This document shows positions 8,197 through 15,532 of a stretch of DNA of 28,386 nucleotides, one piece after another. The position numbers were made by a program, and so were the translations under genes. Every line of letters begins with the position of its first letter. The first letter of the stretch is position 1. Origin of the DNA: an uncultured Erysipelotrichaceae bacterium (GTDB taxonomy: Bacteria; Bacillota_I; Bacilli_A; Erysipelotrichales; Erysipelotrichaceae); contig CADBPB010000225.1 of assembly GCA_902796525.1 (NCBI GenBank), positions 1 to 28,386 on the forward strand. The letters are read 5' to 3'. The notes under the pieces are model-generated. The model worked only from the letters and a program-made list of their open reading frames with translations, was not told where the DNA came from and did no database searches.

Positions 8197-8260
8197 AGTT
8201 TCCGATAAAACCATTGAGGAATTTTACGTTTTCCCGTGAATAATGGATAGGAGGATCAGA

Positions 8261-8407
8261 ATGGACATCCTTAACAGAAAAGACACCACCAGCATCCTGT
8301 GCCTGCTGATCGGCCTGATCTCGCTTCTGATCAGTCTGTCGCTGACCGTCCTGGTCGACGAACTGGAACAGACGCAGCTGCTGGCGGATATCATTGTCGG
8401 ATGGTGA
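8261..8407 (+). CDS. Small hydrophobic membrane peptide, 48 residues
   Basis: An ORF with ATG at 8261 and TGA at 8405-8407, preceded by a strong AGGAGG (8249-8254) with a 6-base spacer. The product starts MDILNRKDTTSI, has one transmembrane helix at about residues 12-32 (rich in Leu, Ile and Ser), then an acidic DELEQ stretch and a short amphipathic end LLADIIVGW. A possible promoter is TTGAGG (8215-8220) with a poor -10. A terminator at 8510-8537 closes the transcript. No family is recognised. A single-helix regulator or a type I toxin-like peptide are possibilities by size only. The optimal SD and the terminator make it a likely real gene. Confidence 0.65.
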   Translation: MDILNRKDTTSILCLLIGLISLLISLSLTVLVDELEQTQLLADIIVGW

Positions 8408-8410
8408 TCC

Positions 8411-8501
8411 CTTTGTCGGAATCGAAGCATTGTTTTCTTTGACTCATTTCTTTGTTTCTTTGTTCATACATCATAGATCATCCCTTATGTTTCCGACAGA
8501 G
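8411..8501. repeat. Imperfect inverted repeat behind the small ORF
   Basis: CTTTGTCGGAA (8411-8421) is the complement of TTCCGACAGAG (8491-8501) at 10 of 11 positions. The 69-base T-rich spacer contains a minus-strand TATGAT at 8475-8470. It begins four bases after the small ORF stop. It may form a long-range RNA stem or mark protein binding; the function is unknown. Confidence 0.35.
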
Positions 8502-8509
8502 ATTCATAA

Positions 8510-8537
8510 AAAACTGATGGCTTTCGCCATCAGTTTT
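8510..8537. terminator. Bidirectional terminator
   Basis: A perfect 12-bp stem, AAAACTGATGGC (8510-8521) with GCCATCAGTTTT (8526-8537), has loop TTTC. T runs on the plus side and A runs (T on the minus strand) beyond 8510 make it work both ways. It serves the small ORF from the left and the DUF885 lipoprotein gene from the right, four bases past the latter's stop. Confidence 0.92.
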
Positions 8538-8540
8538 GTT

Positions 8541-10364
8541 CTATCTGTTTGCTTCGATGTATTCGTCCACGGCTTCTTCCAGGATGTTGAAAGGAAGCGG
8601 GCCGTTCTTCATCAGGGTCTCATGATAGGCGACATAATCGAACTTGTCTCCTAAAAGTCCTTTGGCTTTCTCGCATAATGAAATGAACGAGGATGCTCCT
8701 AAGCCGTAGGTGCAATAAAGACCTGGCATTTCGATCATGAAGTTCATCATTTCTCTGGCACTGTCCTTATCGAAACTCATCAGCATGGATTCTTTTTCAA
8801 AATAATCAGCGATCTCCTGTGCCGTATAACCGTAGTAGTTCGTCATCAGATCGATCAGAGAATAATAGAAGAAATACCACGCGTCCTCGATAAACAGAGC
8901 CATGGCGGCATAATCGTTGTCGATGCCGCTAAAGAGATAGGCATAATACTGCGCATTGACAGCCCAGCCTTCGGTATAGCCTCCGAAACCGATGACACTG
9001 CGGAAATCGTGCGGGTCGGTACGATGATAGAAGACATGCTGGTAAAGATGTCCCGGGAATCCTTCATGAGAGAGAGTTCCGTATGTCTCGAAACCGCCGA
9101 CCATATTGTTCGGATTGGTCCGAATGATATTCTGATTGGAATTGTCGATCGGTGAAGGCCAATAGTAAGCGATCGCGGTAGCCGGAGCCGTATCGGGATC
9201 CAGTTCCTGGATATCGTATTCCACATCGCCCAGATCCGGATAATAAGCTGCCAGATTCTTCCGCAGATATTCCAGACAGTCCCGGTTGACCAGCTCAAGG
9301 TTCTCGAGCTGTCCGTTCATCGCTTTCTGCAGTATGGCGTTGGCTTCCGCATCATAGAAACAGCTCACATAAGCCGCTTCCAGCAGAGAGATATTGTCTT
9401 TCAGTTCCTGGAAGACATCGTCGATAGGCTTGTTGCTGCTGCCATCGAGGTAATATGTCAGTTCCGCGTAGTCCTTGTTCAGCTTGTACAAGGCGTAGTC
9501 TTCGCTCTTTTCTTTGCCGCGATATTTTTCCACTTCTTTGCCGACTTTCTCATAGGCAGGAAGGACTTCGTTCAGGACGATCTCCCGATTTTTCTGCCTG
9601 TAGCTTTCTTTCTGGGCATCCGTAAGGAAATCGATCTCTTCCATCCTTTCATCGAATGTCGTGATCAGAGCATTGTCTTCTTTCTTGTTCAACATGCCGT
9701 CGCAGGTATCCACGGTATAGTCGATCCAGGCATCGATCATGCCCAGACCGGCCTTGCTTTGCTTTGCCGTATAGTCCAGCGCATCGTCGAAATAACGGTC
9801 GATATCGGCCAGACAAGTCAGATAGTCTTCCACGGATTCTTCATCGTAGAAGGTATAATCCGTAAAGTTGCTGATCAGATTCTCTGCCAGATTGGAACCG
9901 GAACTGAACAGGAACGCATACGGATAATAGGCATAGTCCGCCAGCGTCTCATAGAGGGAGTATTCCAGCGCTTCATAGTCGTACTGCTGACGGTAGGAAA
10001 GCGTGTCATAGTCGAAGCTCAGCAGTTCGTTGAGCTGATCCTCCATATATTTGAAATCCTCCTGAGGGAAACCGTAGCTGATCGTTCCCAGATCGACAGG
10101 CGGTTTTTCGATTCCGTACTTTTTATAATCGACGACACTGAAATGCATCGTCATAAAATCCGCTGCCATTCCTTCTCTGAACACCTTATCCAGGAAAGCA
10201 TCGAACTCCTTGCTGTCTTCGCGTCCCGTCTTGTCTTTCGGGCGGGTCTCGAAATTGCGTATCTTTTCCAAATACTTCGGACCGTTCTCATCGATCACGA
10301 TCTTCTTGTTTGTGCATGATACCAGCAGCAAGCCCAGCATCACCAGTGTCAATAGTTTTTTCAT
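8541..10364 (-). CDS. DUF885 family metallopeptidase, lipoprotein
   Basis: A 607-residue surface lipoprotein. The signal peptide ends in the lipobox LVSC with Cys17, followed by T-N-K. The DUF885 catalytic features are HEGFPGH (433-439), an HExxxxH zinc site of the HEAIPGH type, and a downstream EGWA with E465 as the likely third ligand/catalytic glutamate. The N-terminal half is helical with many Tyr and Asp residues. The family is expected to be gluzincin-like peptidases; the substrate is unknown. The annotated start could be extended to 10466, but AGAGG seven bases before the ATG at 10364 and the signal peptide fix it here. The gene is monocistronic and divergent from the 10399 gene across a shared -10 region. 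Confidence 0.88.
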   Translation of the reverse strand: MKKLLTLVMLGLLLVSCTNKKIVIDENGPKYLEKIRNFETRPKDKTGREDSKEFDAFLDKVFREGMAADFMTMHFSVVDYKKYGIEKPPVDLGTISYGFPQEDFKYMEDQLNELLSFDYDTLSYRQQYDYEALEYSLYETLADYAYYPYAFLFSSGSNLAENLISNFTDYTFYDEESVEDYLTCLADIDRYFDDALDYTAKQSKAGLGMIDAWIDYTVDTCDGMLNKKEDNALITTFDERMEEIDFLTDAQKESYRQKNREIVLNEVLPAYEKVGKEVEKYRGKEKSEDYALYKLNKDYAELTYYLDGSSNKPIDDVFQELKDNISLLEAAYVSCFYDAEANAILQKAMNGQLENLELVNRDCLEYLRKNLAAYYPDLGDVEYDIQELDPDTAPATAIAYYWPSPIDNSNQNIIRTNPNNMVGGFETYGTLSHEGFPGHLYQHVFYHRTDPHDFRSVIGFGGYTEGWAVNAQYYAYLFSGIDNDYAAMALFIEDAWYFFYYSLIDLMTNYYGYTAQEIADYFEKESMLMSFDKDSAREMMNFMIEMPGLYCTYGLGASSFISLCEKAKGLLGDKFDYVAYHETLMKNGPLPFNILEEAVDEYIEANR

Positions 10365-10382
10365 ATCCGTACCTCTGAAAAT

Positions 10383-10390
10383 ATTATAAT
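10383..10390. promoter_or_regulatory. Palindromic -10 shared by two divergent genes
   Basis: ATTATAAT (10383-10390) is self-complementary, so TATAAT reads at 10385-10390 on the plus strand and at 10388-10383 on the minus strand. It could serve the 10399 gene and the DUF885 gene at 10364. Neither side has a good -35. The minus transcript would have a leader of about 12 bases with an SD; the plus transcript would begin at or next to the ATG. Confidence 0.5.
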
Positions 10391-10398
10391 ATAAATAT

Positions 10399-10836
10399 AT
10401 GCTGACCGATAATATGAACCTGAGACAGATGATCGACTTCCAGCCGAACGAAGAAGACATGGCCATGCTGGATCTGGATGTGGTCGTCTATGCAAAGGCT
10501 TCGATCATTTCCATGACGAAACAGGATAACTACGACTTTATCCGTTTTCTGTTTACCGAACAGGATTTCAACATCTATTTCAAAGAATATGAAAAGACCG
10601 TATTCTATGACTTCGATGGAACGCGCATCCACGGAGAGAAATTCGTTACGGTCTTTGAACTGTATTCACTCTATAATTTCACAAATACTTCCGATTATCT
10701 CAAAGAAGTACTGGAAACATATACGCATGAAGCCGATGTGATCATCGACTTATATACCCATGATGACGAAGCCTACCGCTTATCCAATCTGGAAGCGATC
10801 GTCAAACTGGAAAAGATGGGAGATCTCAGGCTTTAG
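10399..10836 (+). CDS. Hypothetical protein, 145 residues
   Basis: An acidic soluble protein with no signal peptide or membrane helix. It is rich in Asp, Tyr and Phe, with segments such as LDLDVVVYAKASIISM, FTEQDFNIYFKEYEKTVFYDFDGT and ADVIIDLYTHDDEAYRLSNLEAIVKL. I recognise no family. It has more protein-like composition than the minus-strand frame beneath it. The ATG at 10399 has no SD and lies 8 bases after TATAAT, so the mRNA may be leaderless; ATGs at 10414 and 10429 also lack a good SD. The stop codon overlaps the pcrA stop tail to tail (10833-10836). Confidence 0.6.
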   Translation: MLTDNMNLRQMIDFQPNEEDMAMLDLDVVVYAKASIISMTKQDNYDFIRFLFTEQDFNIYFKEYEKTVFYDFDGTRIHGEKFVTVFELYSLYNFTNTSDYLKEVLETYTHEADVIIDLYTHDDEAYRLSNLEAIVKLEKMGDLRL

Positions 10837-12974
10837 CTGTATTCTTCCTTTTTCTTTTTTCTTAAAGAAGGATGGCTTCCCAGGATCTTCTTGATCCCAT
10901 AAGGATGCTTGAAGGCGATCTCCAGAATGCCGGAGTCTTCCCTTAAGACCACTCCTTCCCCGAATGTTTCATGAATGACGATATCCCCGTTCCTGTACCT
11001 GTTGTCGACAGGTTTTTCTTTTCTTCGTTCGATGATGATATCGTCGTCGAAAATCGAAGAGTATCTCTCTTTCGGTTTTTCGTCGATATGATCGATATAG
11101 GCCTCATCGATTTCCTTGATGAAACGGGAAGCGATCTTGGAAGACTGTATGACATAGGAGAAACTGTTGGACTCCGTCAGGTACAGCAGCTTCTTGGCCC
11201 GGGTATAGGCCACATAAGCCAGACGCCGTTCTTCTTCCAGACCCTTCTGTCCTTCCGCAAGGGTCCGTTCGGATGGGAAGATCCCTTCGGACAAGCCGAT
11301 CACGAAGACGACTTCAAATTCCAGGCCTTTGGCGGAATGGATCGTACAGAGACTGACGACATCATCGACCTCCATGGAAGCGCGGTCGGTATATAATGCG
11401 ATCATCTGCAGATAGTCGTCCAGGGTGGATTCGGGATAATCCTCGGAGTACTGCTTGATGTCATCGAGCAGGGATTTGACGTTCTCCAGACGTTCCGTCT
11501 CTCCTTCATTTTCCAGCATCATCCGGTAGCCGGAATCATCCAGGACCTCCTGAAGAAGAAGCTCCAGATCGATCTCGTTCATATCCGCTTTCCATTTTTC
11601 AACCATCTTTACGAAATGATTCAGGACCTCTTTTCCTTTCGGGTACAGTCCGTTTTTGATCACATCGTACATGCTCATATTGCGCTCGTTGGCGATCGCC
11701 TGAATCGCATCGATGGTCTTGTTGCCGATGCTCCGTCTCGGGGTATTGATGATGCGGATGAATGCCAGGTCATCGCTTCTGGTGATCATTCGCAGATAGG
11801 CGAGGATGTCTTTGACCTCTTTGCGTTCATAGAAACGCAAACCGCCATAGATCACATAATGGACCCGGTTGTCGATCAGGACTTTTTCAATTTCTCGGGA
11901 AAGATAGTTGGCTCTGTACAGAACCGCCATGTCCCGATAGTTGTAGCCGTCGTCATGCAGTTTCATGATCTGGCTGACCACATAGTTGGCTTCCGAGATC
12001 TCGCTGTTGCAGCTCTTGTGGATGATCTTGGCGCCGTCTCCGTTCTTGGAATAGAGCCTCTTTTCGACTCTGGCGAGATTGTTTCTGATCACGCTATTGG
12101 CTCCGGAAAGGATATTGTTGGTGGAACGGTAGTTCTGATCCAGGATGATCGTTCTGGTATCCGGATAGTCCTTGTCCATATTGACGATGATATTGATGTC
12201 CGCGCCTCTCCAGGTGAAGATCGTCTGATCGGGATCGCCTACCACATATAGATTGTCATGGCAGGTCGCCAGCTGGCGGATCAGCAGATACTGTTCCTTA
12301 TCGACATCCTGAAACTCGTCCACATGGATGTAGTGGAAACGGGAAGACCATTTCTCTTTGATCTCAGGGAACTTCTGAAACAGCCTGGTCGTAAACAGGA
12401 TCAGATCATCGAAGTCCAAGGCATACATGTCTTTCAGGCGCTTGTCATAGTATTCATAGACCTTGGCTTTGTTCACGAGTCTGGGCTCCCCGTAACTGAA
12501 CGTCATCGCCTGCACGGGGTCGATGTGCTGATACTTCATATCCGCGATGTAATCCAGACAGCTTCCGTAAGGATAGTCGGACTTGCTGATGCCGATCTGC
12601 TTGTACGCTTCCTTGAGAACCTGTTTCTGGTCATCCGCATCGACGACCGTGAAGTTCTTCGGGTAATTCAAAGCGATGATATCTTCGGAAAGGATACGCA
12701 TGCATAAGGAATGGATGGTCGAAATATGACAGCCCGTCCCTTCATCTCCTAGCATGTCGTTGATCCTGTTTTTCATCTCTCGGGCTGCTTTGTTGGTAAA
12801 AGTGATGGCCAGGATATGATATGGCCTGACATTCTTCTTCTCGATCAGATAAGCGATGCGCATGGTTAAAACCCGGGTCTTGCCTGAGCCTGCGCCGGCA
12901 ATGATCCGGATGTGTTTGGACTCGTCGATGACGGCCTGTTTCTGGTTTTCGTTGAGATCGGAATATCGGATCAT
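10833..12974 (-). CDS. pcrA: ATP-dependent DNA helicase PcrA/UvrD
   Basis: A 713-residue superfamily 1A 3'-5' helicase for repair and replication-conflict resolution. Ordered motifs are Walker A GAGSGKT (27-33), Ia TFTNKAAREM (58-67), II DEFQD (219-223), III GDPDQTIFTWRGA, IV LDQNYRST (278-285), V TIHSAKGLEFEVVFV and VI EERRLAYVAYTRAK. The C terminus (RYRNGDIVIHETFGEGVV onward) matches the Tudor-like domain that lets PcrA/UvrD bind RNA polymerase. The start is one base after the stop of the NTPase-CYTH gene with no clear SD, so translation is probably coupled. No ligA or pcrB neighbour is present, unlike Bacillus. No terminator follows; the stop overlaps the convergent gene. Confidence 0.95.
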   Translation of the reverse strand: MIRYSDLNENQKQAVIDESKHIRIIAGAGSGKTRVLTMRIAYLIEKKNVRPYHILAITFTNKAAREMKNRINDMLGDEGTGCHISTIHSLCMRILSEDIIALNYPKNFTVVDADDQKQVLKEAYKQIGISKSDYPYGSCLDYIADMKYQHIDPVQAMTFSYGEPRLVNKAKVYEYYDKRLKDMYALDFDDLILFTTRLFQKFPEIKEKWSSRFHYIHVDEFQDVDKEQYLLIRQLATCHDNLYVVGDPDQTIFTWRGADINIIVNMDKDYPDTRTIILDQNYRSTNNILSGANSVIRNNLARVEKRLYSKNGDGAKIIHKSCNSEISEANYVVSQIMKLHDDGYNYRDMAVLYRANYLSREIEKVLIDNRVHYVIYGGLRFYERKEVKDILAYLRMITRSDDLAFIRIINTPRRSIGNKTIDAIQAIANERNMSMYDVIKNGLYPKGKEVLNHFVKMVEKWKADMNEIDLELLLQEVLDDSGYRMMLENEGETERLENVKSLLDDIKQYSEDYPESTLDDYLQMIALYTDRASMEVDDVVSLCTIHSAKGLEFEVVFVIGLSEGIFPSERTLAEGQKGLEEERRLAYVAYTRAKKLLYLTESNSFSYVIQSSKIASRFIKEIDEAYIDHIDEKPKERYSSIFDDDIIIERRKEKPVDNRYRNGDIVIHETFGEGVVLREDSGILEIAFKHPYGIKKILGSHPSLRKKKKEEYS

Positions 12975-12975
12975 C

Positions 12976-14073
12976 TTAATACTTGCGTGTTTTCGCTAAA
13001 TAGTAGTTCTTATAGCCGGTGTCGGTCGTGACATCTTTCACCACTTTGATGTAGGAGGGAAGGATGACGCTTTCTTCGCCGTTGTCGGCGACTGCCAGAA
13101 TGCCCTTGCTCCTGTCGAAATCATAGACATCGAGCTTGTAGAATAGGTCGCCGCTGATGAAGGAATAACGCATCTTATCGGTCATTTCGATGCTGTGATC
13201 GATCTGGCGTTTGTATTCGTTATACTGCCTCTGGGTCAGGACTCGGTCGGTCTTGATCCTTTCGTGGGTGGAAAGATAATTGGCTTCGGAATAGGTATAA
13301 AGGATATCTTCGCCGACATGACGTTCCCTGATCCGTTTTTCGGAGCCGTCTTCGCTCAAGAGATAGTACTGGATGATATGGGCATCGGAATAGTTAGCTT
13401 CCTGCCGGAAACGTTCCAGCAGTCCCTCATCCACTTCGATGAGATACTTGTGATACTTCTCGATCGGATAGACATCCCCAAGATATTCGAAGACCGACTG
13501 TATCGCTTTCAGCATCTTGACTTCGAAGATGTCCTCGTTGCCGATGATGACGCGGTTGGGATGGTCCTTCCAGGCTTCCAGTGCCAGGTCATCCGCTCTG
13601 CGCGCTTCTTCGATGGTCTCGTATCTTGCGGCATTGTTCGAAAAGGTATAAGCCTCTTCCTTGCCTTTGGCGCTGGTCACAAGATGGACGACCATATCGT
13701 AACGGCCGTTGATCTCTTCCGGTTTCATATCGAATCCTTTGAGGATCTCACGGAACGCTTCTTCGCCGACATAAGACATGTCGTCAAACAGACCGCGGTC
13801 GATAAAGATGATGACCTTGTCGCCGCTCATCTCCTGTGCCGCCTTGAGACAGAGTTCCTCTTTCTTCAATTGCAAAGCGATGCAGTACTTCTGGAATTCG
13901 ACCATTCCCAAAGTCGCCGGGGAGATGCCTCCGGAAATCAGATCGGTCGCCGACTCGTTGTCGACGATCACCCGATAGCCGCGTTCCGCAAAGATCTGTC
14001 TTGCCTTGGAAGTAAAAGTCGTCTTGCCGGAACAAGGTCCGCCGGTAAATACGATGCGTTTAATCGATTTCAT
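12976..14073 (-). CDS. P-loop NTPase/kinase fused to a CYTH-like domain
   Basis: A 365-residue two-domain cytoplasmic protein. Residues 1-200 form a P-loop kinase-like domain of the AAA_28/NadR-kinase type, with Walker A TGGPCSGKTTF (10-20) and FIDRG (90-94). Residues 208-365 resemble CYTH/triphosphate tunnel enzymes: IEVD at 212-215 in place of ExExK, KRIRERHVG (246-254), KTDR, and MRYSFISGDLFYKLDVYD (301-318) with paired basic and acidic residues facing a tunnel. CYTH domains bind or hydrolyse triphosphate-type substrates, so a nucleotide- or polyphosphate-handling role is inferred. GAGG seven bases upstream sets the ATG, which lies within the Nudix gene by 14 bases. The CYTH assignment is by motif pattern. 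Confidence 0.8.
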   Translation of the reverse strand: MKSIKRIVFTGGPCSGKTTFTSKARQIFAERGYRVIVDNESATDLISGGISPATLGMVEFQKYCIALQLKKEELCLKAAQEMSGDKVIIFIDRGLFDDMSYVGEEAFREILKGFDMKPEEINGRYDMVVHLVTSAKGKEEAYTFSNNAARYETIEEARRADDLALEAWKDHPNRVIIGNEDIFEVKMLKAIQSVFEYLGDVYPIEKYHKYLIEVDEGLLERFRQEANYSDAHIIQYYLLSEDGSEKRIRERHVGEDILYTYSEANYLSTHERIKTDRVLTQRQYNEYKRQIDHSIEMTDKMRYSFISGDLFYKLDVYDFDRSKGILAVADNGEESVILPSYIKVVKDVTTDTGYKNYYLAKTRKY

Positions 14074-14632
14074 ACATCATCCTCAATTTCTGATTCAATT
14101 TTGCGTATATGTTTTCAACGAACCACTTTTCCGTGGATCGCTGCAATGCTTCGTACAGTCCGAACCAGGCGACATTGGAATTCTCGTCTTCTTTGATGAC
14201 CAGGGGATCATGGTCATCCGCCTGCAGCAGATAAGTCACGTTAAGATGCAGGTGGGTCGGCACATAGATGCCCTTTTTGTAATGAGAATCGACTGTCAGG
14301 ACTTCCAGAGAGAAGATCTCATCACTTAAGGCTTTCACGTGTTCGATCCCGGATTCCTCCTTCACTTCTTTCAGTGCCACCCGCAGGCAATCCTCGTCGC
14401 CGTCGCAATGACCGCCCAGCCAGGACCAGGAATCATAGATCTTGTGATAGACCATCAGCACCTTGTCCATTTTCTCATTGACGACCCAGGCGGACGCCGT
14501 CATATGAGCCAGTTCGTTTTCCCGGTAGAAGGCATTTTCATAGGTATCCAGAAAAGCCAGGATGTTTGTTTTGTCTTTTTCTTCCTGGATATTGAATGGT
14601 TCATAATGACGGATCTGGTCATAGATATTCAC
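14060..14632 (-). CDS. Nudix hydrolase
   Basis: A 190-residue hydrolase of nucleoside-diphosphate-linked substrates. The Nudix box runs from GHCDGDEDCLRVALKEV through KEESGI and fits GX5EX7REUXEEXGU, except that the usual Arg is Lys. SWSWLGGHCDGDE resembles the IPP-isomerase/ADP-ribose-type subgroup, but the substrate is not predictable. The only workable start is GTG at 14632: an in-frame stop lies just upstream, and no SD is present. TAAAAT lies exactly 6 bases before the GTG, so a leaderless mRNA is likely. It is first of a three-gene unit with the NTPase-CYTH gene (14-base overlap) and pcrA. Confidence 0.88.
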   Translation of the reverse strand: MNIYDQIRHYEPFNIQEEKDKTNILAFLDTYENAFYRENELAHMTASAWVVNEKMDKVLMVYHKIYDSWSWLGGHCDGDEDCLRVALKEVKEESGIEHVKALSDEIFSLEVLTVDSHYKKGIYVPTHLHLNVTYLLQADDHDPLVIKEDENSNVAWFGLYEALQRSTEKWFVENIYAKLNQKLRMMYEID

Positions 14633-14638
14633 ATACTT

Positions 14639-14662
14639 ATTTTACACCAAGCATGTTAAAAT
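14639..14662. promoter_or_regulatory. Divergent promoter pair with start codons at +1
   Basis: The minus-strand TAAAAT is at 14644-14639 and the plus-strand TAAAAT at 14657-14662, the latter with an extended TGT at 14654-14656. The two hexamers are mirror images 12 bases apart. Each is followed by exactly 6 bases and then the start codon (GTG at 14632 minus, ATG at 14669 plus). -35 matches are poor on both sides. The overlap means one polymerase should exclude the other. Confidence 0.5.
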
Positions 14663-14668
14663 TTAGTT

Positions 14669-15532
14669 ATGATTATAAGCGACTCTCTGAAAGGCTACGA
14701 ACTGCTCGATGCCGGCAACAAGATGAAACTGGAAAACTGGAACGGCATCCTGCTGGCGCGTCCCGATCCGATGGCTTTGTGGCCCAAAAACAGACCGGAA
14801 CTATGGGAAAAAGCGGATGCCTATTATGTCCGTTCTTCCAGCGGCGGAGGCCACTGGGAATACCGGAAACAGTTCAAGAACGCCTGGAATATCGGCTATA
14901 GAGATTTAGTATTCAAGGTCTCTCCGACCAACTTCAAGCATACCGGCTTGTTCCCGGAACAGAGCGCCAACTGGGATCTGATCTATGACCGCATTGCGAA
15001 AAGACCGGGCTGCAGGGTCCTGAATCTTTTTGCATACACGGGAGCGGCGACCATGGCGGCAGCCAAAGCAGGAGCGGAAGAAGTCGTCCATCTGGATGCT
15101 TCCAAAGGCATCAACGACTGGGCGAAAGAGAATATGAAACTCTCCCATCTGGAAGACAAGACGATACGGTTCATCGTCGATGATGCCTTGAAGTTTACCG
15201 CCAGAGAGATCCGCCGGGGACGGAAATACGATGCCATCATCATGGATCCTCCTTCCTATGGAAGAGGTCCGGACAACGAACTGTTCAAATTCGAAGACAA
15301 GATCAATCCGCTGATCGAGAACGCGCTTCAGCTGTTCAGCGACGATCCCCTCTTCTTTATCATCAATACCTATACGACCGGTTATTCCGCAACGGTCATG
15401 CATAATACCTTAAGAACCAATCTGCAGCAGCATGGTCTGGCCGGAACGGTGGAAGCCGATGAGATCGGCATTCCGATCAAGGATTCCGACCTGGTCCTGC
15501 CTTGCGGGCAGACGACAAGATGGCTGCCATGA
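14669..15532 (+). CDS. Class I SAM-dependent rRNA-type methyltransferase
   Basis: A 287-residue methyltransferase of the COG1092/Methyltrans_SAM type, related to RlmI/RlmK-like 23S rRNA enzymes but without an N-terminal PUA domain. SAM-binding motif I is VLNLFAYTGAATMAA (117-131), motif II ends in HLDAS (141-145), and motif IV is DPPSYGRG (193-200), the catalytic loop of this family. FPEQSANWD upstream is also conserved. The RNA target is not identified. The ATG at 14669 has no SD and lies 6 bases after an extended -10, suggesting leaderless translation. It overlaps the following pseudouridine synthase by 4 bases, consistent with a two-gene RNA-modification operon. Confidence 0.88.
   Translation: MIISDSLKGYELLDAGNKMKLENWNGILLARPDPMALWPKNRPELWEKADAYYVRSSSGGGHWEYRKQFKNAWNIGYRDLVFKVSPTNFKHTGLFPEQSANWDLIYDRIAKRPGCRVLNLFAYTGAATMAAAKAGAEEVVHLDASKGINDWAKENMKLSHLEDKTIRFIVDDALKFTAREIRRGRKYDAIIMDPPSYGRGPDNELFKFEDKINPLIENALQLFSDDPLFFIINTYTTGYSATVMHNTLRTNLQQHGLAGTVEADEIGIPIKDSDLVLPCGQTTRWLP

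Noticed and set aside
8064..8260. Glycine riboswitch upstream of gcvT
   Set aside because: Looked for the conserved aptamer cores on the minus strand; the leader is AT-rich and short and shows none.
8224..8430. 68-residue minus-strand ORF over the small peptide gene
   Set aside because: No SD and low-complexity residues; the plus-strand ORF has the strong SD and a membrane-helix pattern.
8441..8470. Plus-strand promoter from TTGACT
   Set aside because: TTGACT is a fair -35 but no acceptable -10 follows at 16-18 bases, and it would run straight into the terminator at 8510.
13195..14196. 333-residue plus-strand ORF opposite the NTPase-CYTH gene
   Set aside because: Lies over a gene with clear Walker A and CYTH-like motifs and a good SD; shadow frame.
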